DNA from: Parasponia andersonii
Lineage: Eukaryota; Streptophyta; Magnoliopsida; Rosales; Cannabaceae
Assembly (NCBI GenBank): GCA_002914805.1
Contig: JXTB01000083.1
Coordinates: 1,046,267-1,110,266 of the forward strand
Direction: 5' to 3'
DNA length: 64,000 bases
Position 1 is the stretch's first letter; each line of letters starts with the position of its first letter. Position numbers and translations under genes: made by a program. Below the pieces are notes generated by a model. It was not told the origin of the DNA, searched no databases, and saw nothing but the letters and a program-made list of their open reading frames with translations. This document shows, piece by piece, positions 1 through 10,860 of the stretch.

Positions 1-454
1 GGTAACTATACAATTGGGTAACGTAAATTAAGTAACAATAAAATTGGATAACTATTCAAAAAGGATAACTAGTTGATCACAAATAGGAGACTTCAATTTC
101 CCTTTCCTTGTAGGTTTCCTTTATAGTATTTACTCGTTTCCCTCTTCTTATAGGTTTCCTATTTGACAAGGCAAACTGCACGGAGAAGGTCGCACAAAAC
201 CTATGGAAGAGGTCGCATATAACCATCACGGAGGAGGTCGCATATAAAATTCACGGAGGAGGTCAAATATAACCTTCACGGAGGAGGTCGCATATAACCT
301 TTATGCGACCTTAGGATTTTAGACCGCACAACAGCAAGTAATGGCTGGGTAGATCATATTATTATGTGTTTAATTTTCTATAATCCAAAGATTACTGTCA
401 CTGAAAAGATTATACAAACTCCATTTCTAGCTAGCAGAGATCCATAATTGTAAT
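1..454. other. AT-rich intergenic DNA left of the retroelement nest
   Basis: No gene is supported here. The first 75 bases carry a loose repetition of GGTAACTA/GGATAACTA-like words, followed by T/C-rich sequence and the 25-bp minisatellite listed separately. A short open stretch at about 330-445 runs up to the left end of the older copia element but has no recognisable similarity and no start that I trust. Confidence 0.5.
181..303. repeat. 25-bp minisatellite, about five copies
   Basis: Five head-to-tail imperfect copies of a unit reading roughly CGGAGGAGGTCGCATATAA plus a short variable tail. The last three copies (from about 229) are the most alike; the first two carry substitutions such as CGCACAAAAC. 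A further GCGACC in inverted orientation follows at about 304. Confidence 0.8.
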
Positions 455-826
455 TGTTGGAAATACGAGATTTTTAAGGTTAGAAAAGCTAAGGAAGAAA
501 CTATAAAGAATTTTGTTGGAAAAAAAGAAGTTGTATTACTGTTTAAATTATTTCTCTTTTACTTGATACAAAATGGGGAGAAAAGCATTCTATTTATAAT
601 ACTTCAAGGATGATTCTAGATGCTCCATGTAACCTTCAACTACCTAATTAATTATACAATCTAGTAAATACAAGAGAAATTTAGCAAATATAAGAATACT
701 CTAGAAACTTAGATATTAAACTGTAGGTTATTAGATATACACACACCAAAATAAGCTCAACTCACAACACAAGCCCAAATAACTAAACTATGGCCTAATG
801 GGTTATAAAGAAATCTATTTCTAACA
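455..826 (-). repeat. Left (3') LTR of the older copia element
   Basis: This 372-bp terminal repeat begins TGTTGGAAAT and ends TTTCTAACA, the TG...CA ends of LTRs. It aligns with 5347-5625 plus 10768-10860. Shared blocks include the run around GGATGATTCTAGATGCTC and the A-rich end with ACAAGCCCAAATAACTAAA. Differences are mostly single bases, many of them transitions. It is followed on the plus strand by CCTCCTCTTAAACTT, the complement of the polypurine tract. Confidence 0.92.
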
Positions 827-849
827 CCTCCTCTTAAACTTGATTTGTG

Positions 850-3800
850 ACACCTAGTAAATTTTTTAACTTAAGAAAATCTTCATGCTTGAGTGGTTTG
901 GTAAAAATATCTGCCGCTTGGTCTTAAGTCTTCACATACTTCAGTTATACATCATTTCTTGTAATACATTCCCTTATATAATGATAGCGCGTATCGATGT
1001 GCTTGCTTCTATCATGGAAGATGGGATTCTTTGCCAAATTAATTACCGGTTTATTATTAATATAGATCTCAGTGGGTTCATTCTGCAGAATACATAGTTT
1101 CATCAATAAGTTTCTTAGCCAAATCGCATGACAGACACATGATGTAGTTGCAATATACTCTGCTTTACNTCTCCCATGAAGAATATAAAACCACTTGTAC
1201 TCTTTCGATCATCTAAGTCTCCACTCCAATCACTGTCACTATAACCTACAAGATTATAGTTATTAGATGATGAATATCATAAACCAAAGTTAGTTGTACC
1301 TTTAATATATTGAAGGATTCTTTTGGCAATGTTCAAGTGAGTGATTGTTGGAGATTTCATGTAACGATTTACCAGGCCCACAGCATAGAGAATGTCAGGT
1401 CTTGTGCAAGTCAGGTAGCACAAACTTCCAACTAAGCTCTTGTAGAGTATTGGATCCACTTTTTCTCCTTCACCATGCTTCAATAGCTTGATTCCACATT
1501 CGATCAGTGTATTGACAGCCTTGCAATCATTCATCTTAAACTTCTTCATGATCTCCTTGGCATAGTCTTCTTATGAAATGAAAATTCCATCTTCTTCTTG
1601 CTTCACTTCTATGCCAAGATAGTAACACATGAGTCCAATGTCAGTCATCTCGAATTCCTTTGTTATTGCTTTCTTAAACTCTTCAAACATGGTAGGATTA
1701 CTCCTCGTGAAGATCAGATCATCGACATAAAGGCACATAATCAAGATATCTCCATCTTTTACTTTGATGTACAATGCATACTCATAAGGACATTTAATGA
1801 AATTGTTACCTTGGAAGTACTTGTCGATGCGGTTATTCCATGCTCTTAGTACTTGCTTTAAACCGTGAAGGGTCTTTTTCAACTTTAGTACCTTATCTTC
1901 TTGTCCCTTAATCTCATACCTAGATGGTTGTTCTATATACACTTCTTCTTCAAAGACTCCGTTTAAGAAAGCAGACTTGATATCCATTTGATGAATTTTC
2001 CATTTATTTTGAGCAGTCAATGAGATAATCAATCGTACCATTTCTAGACGGGCGACAGGAGCAAATACCTCATCATAGTCTATGTTGGGTTTTTGACTGT
2101 ATCTTTTCGCGACTAATCTTGCCTTATATCTCTCCACTTCTCCTTTAGCATTCTTTTTAACCTTGTAAACCCATTTCACGCTGATTACTTTGTGTTCTTT
2201 TGGAAGTGTTGCAAGCTCCCATGTATCATTCTTTGTGATCGCTTTTATTTCTTCATCCATCACATCTCGCCACTCTTTACTTTGTGTAGCTTCATCAAAG
2301 TTTAATGATTCACAATCAGCAAGGAGGCAAAAGAGAGTCAAGTCATTTTGATTCTTAGTCACCTTATATATCTCTTGTAAGCTCCTTAATCTTGGTATCC
2401 TTTCACTTAAACTGTTGCATGAAGACGATCCTGTTATTGTTTCTTGATGAGTGCATGCCATTGGTGAAGTAGGTGGGATAACTGGCTCTTCAGTTCTTCT
2501 CTTACTTGCTTCATTATTTGTTGCTTGCTTTCTCCTTCAATGTATGGTGGAAAGTCATAATTTTTCTCTTGTGTATGCCGTTCCTAGGTGCTTTCTTCAT
2601 CAAACTCCACATCGCAACTAATAGTAGTCTTGCCATTGCTTGGATTATAGAGCTTGTAGTATTTTAAGTTAGAGTTGTAGCCAATGAAGACAAAATTTTC
2701 ACTTTTATTGTCGAGCTTCGTTCTCTTTTCATCAGGCACGTGAGCATAAGCTATACTTCCAAATACTTTTAGGTGAGAGATTCCAGGTTTTCTTCCACTC
2801 CAAGTTTCTTGTGGTATCTTTCCCCATACGCTTCTTGTTGGAGAGCGATTTGATAGATAAACTGCATAAGCTACAACTTCAGCCTAAAACTCCTTTGGCA
2901 TTCCTTTGCTCTTTAGTATGCTTCTGGCTATTTCTAAGATTATTCTATTCTTTCTTTCTATGACACCATTCTATTGGGAAGATTTTGGTACTGTTAAAGG
3001 ATGGCAGATGCCATTGTTTTCACAATACTTCTGAAACTCGTGGGATGTGAATTCTCCTCCTCTATCAGATTTCATTACCTTGATACTTCGATCACTTTCC
3101 TTTTCAACAAGTGCCTTGAACTTTGTGAATTTTTTGAACACTTCTGATTTCTCCTTCAAGAAATATACCCAGGTCTTTCTTGAAAAATTATTGATAAAGT
3201 GAAGAAAGTAGTTACTCTTACTGAGAGAGTTTGGTCTTATTGGACCACACACGTCGGTATGTATGAGCTCAAGCAGTTTATGGGCTCATGAACTCGGTTC
3301 TCTTGGAAAGCTTCTTCTGAATTGCTTTCCCAATAAGCATCCTTTATATAATTGGTCTGGTTGACTGATGAAAGGTAGACCTAGAACCATCTCCTTCTTT
3401 ACTAATAATTCTAGGCCGCCAAAATTGAGATGACCAAACCTTAGATGTCAAAGCCATGATGAATCTTTGTAGCAAGCCTCTAGATATTTTGCTACATCAT
3501 TTTGAATGTGTAACAAGAACATTCTATTTCTTGTCATTGACACTTTAGTGATTAACTTGTTTCTATTGTCTCTTAAAGAAAGATTATTTTCTTTCATGTG
3601 AATATCATAGCTTTTTTCTAAGAGTTGGCTAAGACTCAAGATATTACTCTTCATGTTAGGCACGTAGTAAACATTTGAAATAAAATGATATTCTCTATTT
3701 CTCAAGCGTATGAGAAATTTACCTTTGTCCTTTACTGCTACTTTGGAATCATCTCCAAATGAAATATTCCCAGTCACCGACTCGTCAAGCTCTACGGACA

Positions 3801-4790
3801 TATCTCTTCTTCCACACATATGATTGCTTGCTCCGCTGTCAAGATACCATATATTTTTTTGGCACCCATTGGTCTCCTTGCATGCTAACAACAACATATC
3901 TTCCTCTTATCTTTTATCTTTGGCATAGTTGACTCTTTCTTGCACCTTCTTTGGAGCTCTACATTCGGAAGCATAATGACTATATCTCTGACAGTTGTGA
4001 CACTTGATTTGGGACTTGTCATGCCAACGCCGTGGGTTACCTCTTCCACGACCTCTTGTCAAACTTTCTTGTCTATCTTCATTTTCATAATTATTGTTGA
4101 AGCATCTTTTTCCTCCTCTTCCACGTCCGCGACCTCTTCCTTAGCCACGACCTTTTCCACGTCCTCTTCTATTGTTAGAATCTTCTTCTTTCTCTCGGAG
4201 TTGAGCCTTAAAGAGCTACTCATTGAAATTTTGCATCTTTTTTTTCTTTTCTTCATGGGCTTGTAAGAAACCCAAGAGTTGTTCTATCGTCATGGCTCCT
4301 AAGTCTTTGGTTTCTTCAATGATAGTAACAATATTCTCGAATTTTGGATCTAACGATCAAAGAATCTTTTCCATGATCGTAACATTTTCTAGTTTCTCAC
4401 CATTTCTCTTCATTTGATTGGAAATAGTTAGAACTCTAGAAAAGTAGTCAGAAACTGACTCAGTCTCTATCATGTATAATAAATTAAACTCTCCTCTTAG
4501 AGTTTGAAGACAGACCTTTTTAACTTTTTTTTTCTCCCTTATATCAAATTTGAAGTTTCTCCTATGCTTCCTTAGCGGAAGTTGCACTTGAGATTTTCTC
4601 AAACCTGTCGTCATCTAAGGCCTGATAAATGAGAAAGAGAGCTTTTTTTGTCTCTCTTTCTTGAATCTTTTAAACTATCTTTCTGTGTTGAGGATAATTT
4701 TGCCTTATCTCTTGGCGCTTCGTAGCCTTTCTCTACTACTTCCCAAACATCATGTGCTCCAAGAAGGACTTTCATTTTGATACCCCAATT
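850..4790 (-). pseudogene. Decayed copia gag-pol polyprotein (older element)
   Basis: Read on the minus strand from right to left, the remnants follow copia order. Gag-like sequence lies at about 4614-4060. A complete zinc knuckle of the CX2CX4HX4C type (CHNCQRYSHYASEC) lies at about 4003-3962. An aspartic protease with WYLDSGASNHM lies in 3897-3448. Integrase core fragments in 3252-2971 include GGEFTSHEFQKYCENNGI. Reverse transcriptase with MDIKSAFLNG and the catalytic YVDD lies in 2461-1571. The RNase H region (1549 to about 1180) includes DSDWSGDLDDRKSTSG. The frame is broken several times by stops and frameshifts between these blocks, and there is an N at 1169. The order PR-INT-RT-RH places it in Ty1/copia, not gypsy. 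Confidence 0.9.
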
Positions 4791-4929
4791 ATCAAAGTTG
4801 CTGCCTTACAGTGATGGAACTTGAAAAGATGCTCAATTGCCGATAACCATAACTCTTAACAGAATTAGCTTTCGGAAATTAAGACTACACGGATAAATCC
4901 AGAACGTCGAAAAACCTTAAGATTGACTT

Positions 4930-5105
4930 GTATATCGACTTAGTCAAAGTCAACGGTCAAAGTCAACACTCAGTCAAAAATCAACATGTTAGTCAACGGC
5001 TCCGACGGCTTAGTCAATGGCGTAGTCAAATGGCTCTGATGACTTGGTCAACGGCTCTGACAGCTCAGTTAAATGGCTCTGATTCGGCTCAAATCAGTGA
5101 GTTGA
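4930..5105 (-). repeat. Minisatellite in the untranslated leader of the older copia element
   Basis: Between the 5' LTR and gag is a run of degenerate units built on GTCAACGGCTCTGAC and AGTCAAATGGCTCTGA, spaced roughly 20-25 bp apart, preceded by shorter GTCAAAGTCAACGGTCAAAGTC repeats. The tract accounts for a spurious open frame on the plus strand. Tandem repeats in the leader occur in several plant LTR elements; no function can be read here. Confidence 0.65.
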
Positions 5106-5331
5106 CTCAGTTTATAGCAACAAACTTCCGACGACTCGTTCGGACTCCGATTGGGATGATTTTTTCGGCAACGTGTTCTCTCGTCGAGCTCTTCGATTTG
5201 ACATATAATAGTTGTATGTTTGGAACAAATGACTAATACTCTCAATCTCAAGAATTCTTTTCTGATGTAGAAGATCAGTTAAAGTTGCAACCACAGAGCA
5301 TACTTAGAATTTCAAGAGAACTTATAACCTT

Positions 5332-5346
5332 ACTCTGATACCACTT
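5332..5346 (-). other. Primer-binding site of the older copia element
   Basis: Read on the minus strand, immediately after the 5' LTR (which ends near CTAATA), comes TGGTATCAGAGT. It matches the 3' end of initiator tRNA-Met, the usual primer of plant copia elements. A short spacer (AAG) separates it from the LTR end. Confidence 0.85.
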
Positions 5347-5625
5347 TATTAGAAATATGAGATTTTTAAGGCTAGAAAGGCTGAGGAAGAAACTAGAGAG
5401 AATTTTGGTAGAAGAGAAGAACTTGTATTACTTCTTGAATTGTTTCTCTTTTGCTTGATACAAAATGGGGAGAGGAGCACTCTATTTATACTACTCTAAG
5501 GATGATTCTAGATGCTCTATGTAACCTTCAACTACCTAATTAATTATACAATCGAGCAAATACAAAAGTAATCTAGCAAATACAAGAATACTCTAGAAAT
5601 TTAAATATTAAACTATGAGCTATTA
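5347..5625 (-). repeat. Right (5') LTR of the older element, first part
   Basis: This is the part of the 5' LTR left of the insertion point. It starts TATTAGAAAT where the left copy has TGTTGGAAAT, so the terminal TG has mutated. It stops at TATTA (5621-5625), which is the target duplication of the younger copia element; the LTR resumes at 10768. Confidence 0.92.
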
Positions 5626-6183
5626 TGTTAGGGAATAACCTCCCCAATAAACACACAATAGTAGAAGCGATAAAATAAATGTGAAAAATAATCTCGAAAT
5701 AAAATAAACAGGACACACAAAATTAGCGCGATTCACCAATTTGGTTATGTCCACGAAGCTACTGCAGATCTTTACTATATGGAGAAAAGAAATCTTTACA
5801 AGTGTTTATAAACACTCTCAACACTGCTCACACCCAGTCCCCGAATACACCCAAGAGAAAAATTATAATTTTCTCTAACTTTCAAAGAATAAAATCTCAC
5901 AATTTTACTCTGACTTTTTAATACTTGGTGTCTCTCACTTTCTGGGATGAAGATAAATGAAGAATAGGGTCCCTATTTATAGGTTTGAGATAACCAACCC
6001 CTACTAGCTCTTCGCATGTTTTTTTCTCATAATTTCCTTATATATCACACATTTTGTACATGGTTTGTGTCGTATTTTGTTAACTGGCAAGAGCATTTAA
6101 TACTCATTACACGGTTAGATAATCGTGTCTTTGTTGGCACATGATAAGAGAAATTAATGCTCTTTATACTTCACACGTTAACA
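5626..6183 (-). repeat. Left (3') LTR of the younger copia element
   Basis: This 558-bp repeat pairs with 10204-10762. It contains GGTTTGTGTCG and GAGCATTTAATRCTCATTACA blocks shared by both copies, and a TCTATTTATAGG stretch that, in minus orientation, could overlap the U3/R control region. It is followed by ATCTCCCACTTG, the complement of the polypurine tract. Confidence 0.95.
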
Positions 6184-6349
6184 ATCTCCCACTTGAAGAC
6201 TAATTTTACTTATGTCTTCACACTCGATCAGTGTAGCAGTTAATCTCCATATTGTTATTCTTGCAAGCCGATTGAAGCTGAACACAGCTTCAATTTGTCA
6301 ATGGTCACCGTCTTCGTTAACATATCCATTAGATTCTTGCTTCCTGAAA

Positions 6350-9300
6350 TCTTATCTAGCACCAAGACTCCATCTTCCAAAGCTGAGCGTATGAAGTGAT
6401 ACCAAACTTGTATATGCTTTTTCCGAGAACCGGTATATGCTTTTTCCGAGCATGATACACAGGGTTCTTCATAAGATGAATAGCACTTTGACTATCAAAA
6501 TGCAAAGTTTTCTTCCCATAATTCTGACCCAGTTCTTCCAAGACGCTCTGTAACCAGATCAACTCCTTGCTTACTTCTGTTACAGCAATGTACTCTGGTT
6601 CAATAGTGGATAGAGCGACAATCTTTTGTAACTTTGAGACCCAGCTGACTGCGGTACCGCCTAATGTAAACACATATCCAATGGTACTCTTCTTGCCGTC
6701 TATATCACCAGCCATGTCAGCATCAACATAGCCCTGTAGACCCAAATCTGACTATCTAAAGCATAAGGCCATATTGCTGGTGCCTCTCAAATACCTAAGA
6801 ATCCACTTTATTGCTTCCCAGTGTTGTTTTCCTGGATTGCTTATATATCGGCTCACAACTCCCATTGTATGTGCTCTATCTGGTCTGGTACATACCATGG
6901 CATATATAAGGTTGCCAATAACAGAAGAATATGTTACCTTGACTATGTGAGCTTGCTCCTGCTCTGTTAAAGGTGACTGTTCCTTGGTTAGTTTGAAGTG
7001 ACTAGCTAAAGGAGTACTTATAGGCTTTGCACTATTCATGTTAAATCTACTAAGCACATTCTTTATATACTCTTCCTGAAATTGCTTTAAACTTCCATTC
7101 ATCCTATCTCTAGAAATCCGCATCCCAAGGATTTGCTTTGTAGCTCCCAAATCCTTCATAGAAAACTCCATTGACAATTCTCTCTTGAGCTTATTAATTT
7201 CCTCCATATTAGCTCCAGCAATCAACATATCATCTACATATAAAAGTAGAATAATATAGGAATTGTGAAACCTTTTCACATAATAACAGTGATCTGTCTG
7301 GCACCATAAGTAACTATTGTTACTCATAAACGCATTGAACTTCTTGTACCACTATCTTGGAGCCTGTTTCAGGCCATATAGGCTCTTTTGAAGTTTGCAT
7401 ACCATTCTCTCCTTCCCTTATACTTCAAAACCTTGTGGCTGCTTTATGTAAATTTCTTTCTCTATGTCACTATGAAGAAATGCCGTCTTGACATCTAATT
7501 GCTCTAGATGCAAGTCTTCTTTAATCACCAACCCAAGTACTATTCTGATAGTGGTCAGTTTGACTACTGGTGAGAAAATCTTGGTGTAATCGATGCCTTC
7601 CTTCTGTTAAAAGCCTTTGACAAAAAGTCTTGTCTTGTACTATTTACTACCATCATGTTCTTCTTTTATTCAGTACACCCACTTGTTGTGTAATGCCTTC
7701 TTTCCTTCTAGTAGTTCTGCTAACTCCCATGTCTGATTGGACGCCAATGAATTCACCTCATCTATCATGGCTAACTCCTACTGGGTTGACTCATCATGCT
7801 GCATTGCTTTTTCATAAGTCTCTGGCTCGCTTTTATCAGTTAATAGAATGTAATGTAGTGCTGGAGAATATCTCTAAGGAGGTCGAATTGTTCTCGAAGT
7901 TCTTTTGAGTTCACCCACTAGGGTCTGTGGGTCTGCTGCTGGTGCTACAGCTTCTTGATCTTTCTCACCATCATTAATCTTCATTTCATCTGTTGGGATC
8001 TCATTCAATGGTATTACCCCAAACTTTTTTACTTCAAGACATATACTATCAGCTCTGGTGCCTAATATGTCCTTGTACATCACTTCCTCGTTGAATATGA
8101 CATCCCTGCTTCTGATGATCTTCCGATTTTGATCATCCCAGAAACCATAACCAAGCTCAGCATCACCATAACCAATAAAGAAACATTTTTTAGACTTGGG
8201 ATCAAGTTTACTTCTATTGGCAGGATCTATATGAACATAAGATAGACAACCAAACACTTTCAAGAAAGAAAGATTTACCTTTTTACCGCTCCAGACCTCC
8301 TCTGGTATTCTGCAATCTAGTGGTACTGATGGCTCTCTATTGATAAGATATGCAGCAGTGTTAACTGCATCAGCCCAAAATGTCTTTGGCAACCCTACGT
8401 GTAATCTCATGCTCCTTGCACGTTTATTCAGGGTTCTGTTCATTCTTTCAGCAACACCATTCTATTGAGGTTTCCCTGGAATGGTTTTCTCGAACTTGAT
8501 CCTATTATTGGCACAATACCTCTTAAAATCGTCATCATCATATTCTCCCCCATTATTAGACCGTAAGCATTTCACTTTTAGATTAGTTTCATTCTCAACC
8601 ATGGCTTTCTATTTCTTAAAGGTATCGTAAACATCAGAGTTATTTTTTAGAAAATAAACCCATACCTTTCTACTCGAATCGTCAATGAATGTCACATAGT
8701 ATCTTGAGCCTCAAAGGGATATCACAGGAGAAGGCCCCCACACGTCTGTATGAAACAACTCCAATTTTGTTGCTTTCATTTCTCTTCCACTTTTCGAAAA
8801 ACTCACCCTTTTTTGCTTGCCAAAGATACAACTTTCACACAGGTTATGCTCAACTGACTTTAGCTCTGGTAGTTTTCCTTTTGACAGCATTACCTTCATT
8901 CCCTTTTCACTCATATGCCCAAGTCTACAATGCCATAGACTTGAATTAACTTCAGCATTGATGGTCGCCAAAGTATCTCTGCAACTAGAAGTTATGTAGA
9001 GAGTTCAAGTTTTGTTTCCTCGAGCAACAACCATTGTTCCTTTGCTAACCTTCCACGAGTCACCAATAAAGGTCACATTGTGTCCTTCATCGTCAAGTTG
9101 TCCTACAAATATAAGGTTCCGCATCAATCTCGGTACATGCCTTACTTTCTGTATTTTCCACATCGATCCGTTTGATATCTTTAGACGGATATCACTCATA
9201 CCAAAAATATCTAAAGATTCTCCATCGGCTAGATAAAATTTTCCGTAAGTACTAGCAATTTTCTAATACATCACAGTGTGTAGTGGTATGAAATGAAGCT

Positions 9301-9980
9301 TCAGAGTCTAACACCCAAGAGTCAATTGGATTATCTACAGATAATAGTAAATCGTCTTGTACCTCATTAGTCATGGTATTCAGATCGTCTCTACTATCGT
9401 CTCTCATTGGTGCTCTGCAATTCTTTTTTATATGACCAGTCTTGCTACAATTCTAGCATTCCGGTCTTCTTCCAGATCTGGACTTGTCTCTGCCATTCTT
9501 TGACTTGGATCTACTACGACTTCGGTTAGAATTCTTCTTGCTGCTTCTGCCCCTGTTCTCGAGATTTAGGACAGAACTCGATGATGCGCCTTCACCCGAA
9601 TCAATTCTACGAACTTCATCTACCAAAATTCGATCTCTAACATCATTGAATTACAGCTTCCCTTTGCTTACAGAATTGCTAACCGCAGCCCTTATTAGTT
9701 CCCAGCTGTTTGGTAGAGATGCTAGTAGAATTAGAGTACGAACTTCATCGTCGAAATTAATTTCGACTGACGTCAACTAAGAGACAATCGTATTGAACTC
9801 GTTGATATATATTGTAACTGAAGCACCTTCTCCCATCTTTAGATAAAATTAACTTCTTCATCAGATGTACCTTGTTGTTTGCCGACAGTTTCTCATACAT
9901 ATCTGATAGGATGCTCATCATCTCTGCTGTGGTTTTCGCCTCCGCTACATTATGAGTAATGTTCTTCGTTAGCGTCAATT
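6350..9980 (-). pseudogene. Decayed copia gag-pol polyprotein (younger element)
   Basis: The minus-strand blocks run from right to left. Gag in 9978-9757 contains NKVHLMKKL, typical of copia gag. A zinc knuckle at about 9465-9420 keeps its Cys/His spacing (C..CSKTGHIKKNC), but its Trp/Tyr position reads as a TAG stop. A protease-flanking segment lies in 9199-9005. The GAG-pre-integrase motif WHCRLGHMSEKGM lies in 8971-8711, followed by the integrase C-terminal part in 8443-7874 (FGCLSYVHI, KCFFIGY). Reverse transcriptase with LLLYVDDMLIAG lies in 7327-6752. RNase H (6745-6356) contains VDADMAGDIDGKKSTIGYV and ALSTIEPEYIA. At least four stops or frameshifts separate the blocks. Confidence 0.9.
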
Positions 9981-10189
9981 GGATTACGCCTAATACCTGT
10001 CGATCAAGGACTTCCCAGTCATCATTCTCTATCTTCTCTTCTTCCCTAATAGAAGATGATGCAACTTTTTACTATGTAGATAATCATTAATCTGCAATCT
10101 CTAGTATGAAAAGTCTGTACTATCGAACTTGTCAATTCAGGGTCCTGATTCTTCACCTCCAGTCATCGCTCCCACTAAAATCGAACCTC

Positions 10190-10203
10190 GCTCTGATACT
10201 AGT
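10190..10203 (-). other. Primer-binding site of the younger copia element
   Basis: On the minus strand the 5' LTR end (CCCTAACA) is followed by a 2-base spacer and TAGTATCAGAGC. This is one mismatch from the TGGTATCAGAGC that pairs with initiator tRNA-Met. The mismatch is a further sign of decay. Confidence 0.8.
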
Positions 10204-10762
10204 TGTTAGGGAATAACATCTTTAATAAACACACAATAGTAGAAGCGATAAAATAAATATAAAAAATAATGCCGAAATAAAATAAATAGGATACACAAAA
10301 TTAGTATGGTTCACCAATTTGGCTACATCTACGGAACTGCTGCAGATCTTTACTATAGGAGGAAAAGAAATCTTTATAAGTGTTTACAAACACTCTCAAT
10401 ACTCCTCACACCTAGACCCTGAATACACCCAAGAGAAAAAAATGTATTTTTCTCTAACTCTCAAAGAATAAAATCTCACAATTTTACTTTGACTTTTTAA
10501 CACTTGGTGTCTCTCACTTTCTGGGATGAGACAAATGAGGAATAGGGTCTCTATTTATAGGTTTGAGATAACCAAACCCCCACCAACTCTTCACACGTTT
10601 TTTCGTCATAATTTCCTTATATATCACATATTTTGTACATGGTTTGTGCCGTGTTTTGTTAGCTAGTAAGAGCATTTAATGCTCATTACATGGTTAGATA
10701 ACCGTGTCTTTGTTGACACATGATAAGAGCAATTAATGCTATTTACACTTCACATGTTAATA
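10204..10762 (-). repeat. Right (5') LTR of the younger copia element
   Basis: This 559-bp partner of 5626-6183 starts TGTTAGGGAATAA and ends GTTAATA. It is followed by the second TATTA of the target duplication (10763-10767). Confidence 0.95.
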
Positions 10763-10767
10763 TATTA

Positions 10768-10860
10768 GACATATACACACCAAAATAAACTTAACTTACA
10801 ACACAAGCCCAAATAACTAAATTATAACCCAATAAATCACAAAGCAGTTTATTTCTAACG
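10768..10860 (-). repeat. Right (5') LTR of the older element, second part
   Basis: These 93 bp continue the LTR interrupted at 5625. They match the last 93 bp of the left LTR (734-826), including ACAAGCCCAAATAACTAAA and the end TTTCTAACG, where the terminal CA has become CG. Confidence 0.92.

Larger units (their letters stand above)
5626..10762 (-). mobile_element. Younger Ty1/copia LTR retrotransposon nested in the older one
   Basis: This is a complete 5.1-kb structure in minus orientation. It has LTRs at 5626-6183 and 10204-10762 (558 and 559 bp), a primer-binding site next to the right LTR, a purine tract (AAGTGGGAGAT on the minus strand) next to the left LTR, and a perfect 5-bp target duplication TATTA at 5621-5625 and 10763-10767. 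The LTRs start TGTTAGGGAATAA; the left ends GTTAACA and the right GTTAATA. The two LTRs differ at more than ten positions in their first 120 bp, many of them C/T or G/A, so this insertion is not recent. The coding region is broken by stops. Confidence 0.95.
455..10860 (-). mobile_element. Older Ty1/copia LTR retrotransposon, split by a younger insertion
   Basis: The element lies in minus orientation, with its 3' LTR at left (455-826) and 5' LTR at right. The 5' LTR is split into 5347-5625 and 10768-10860 by a second copia element. The rejoined right LTR is 372 bp, exactly the length of the left one, and the two are clearly alike along their length. A primer-binding site TGGTATCAGAGT (minus strand, next to the right LTR) and a purine tract AAGAGGAGG (minus, next to the left LTR) complete the structure. 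Without the insertion the element is about 5.3 kb, normal for copia. The flanking 5-mers are GTAAT and GTTAT, a target duplication with one mismatch. The coding region is broken, so the copy is not autonomous. Confidence 0.93.
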
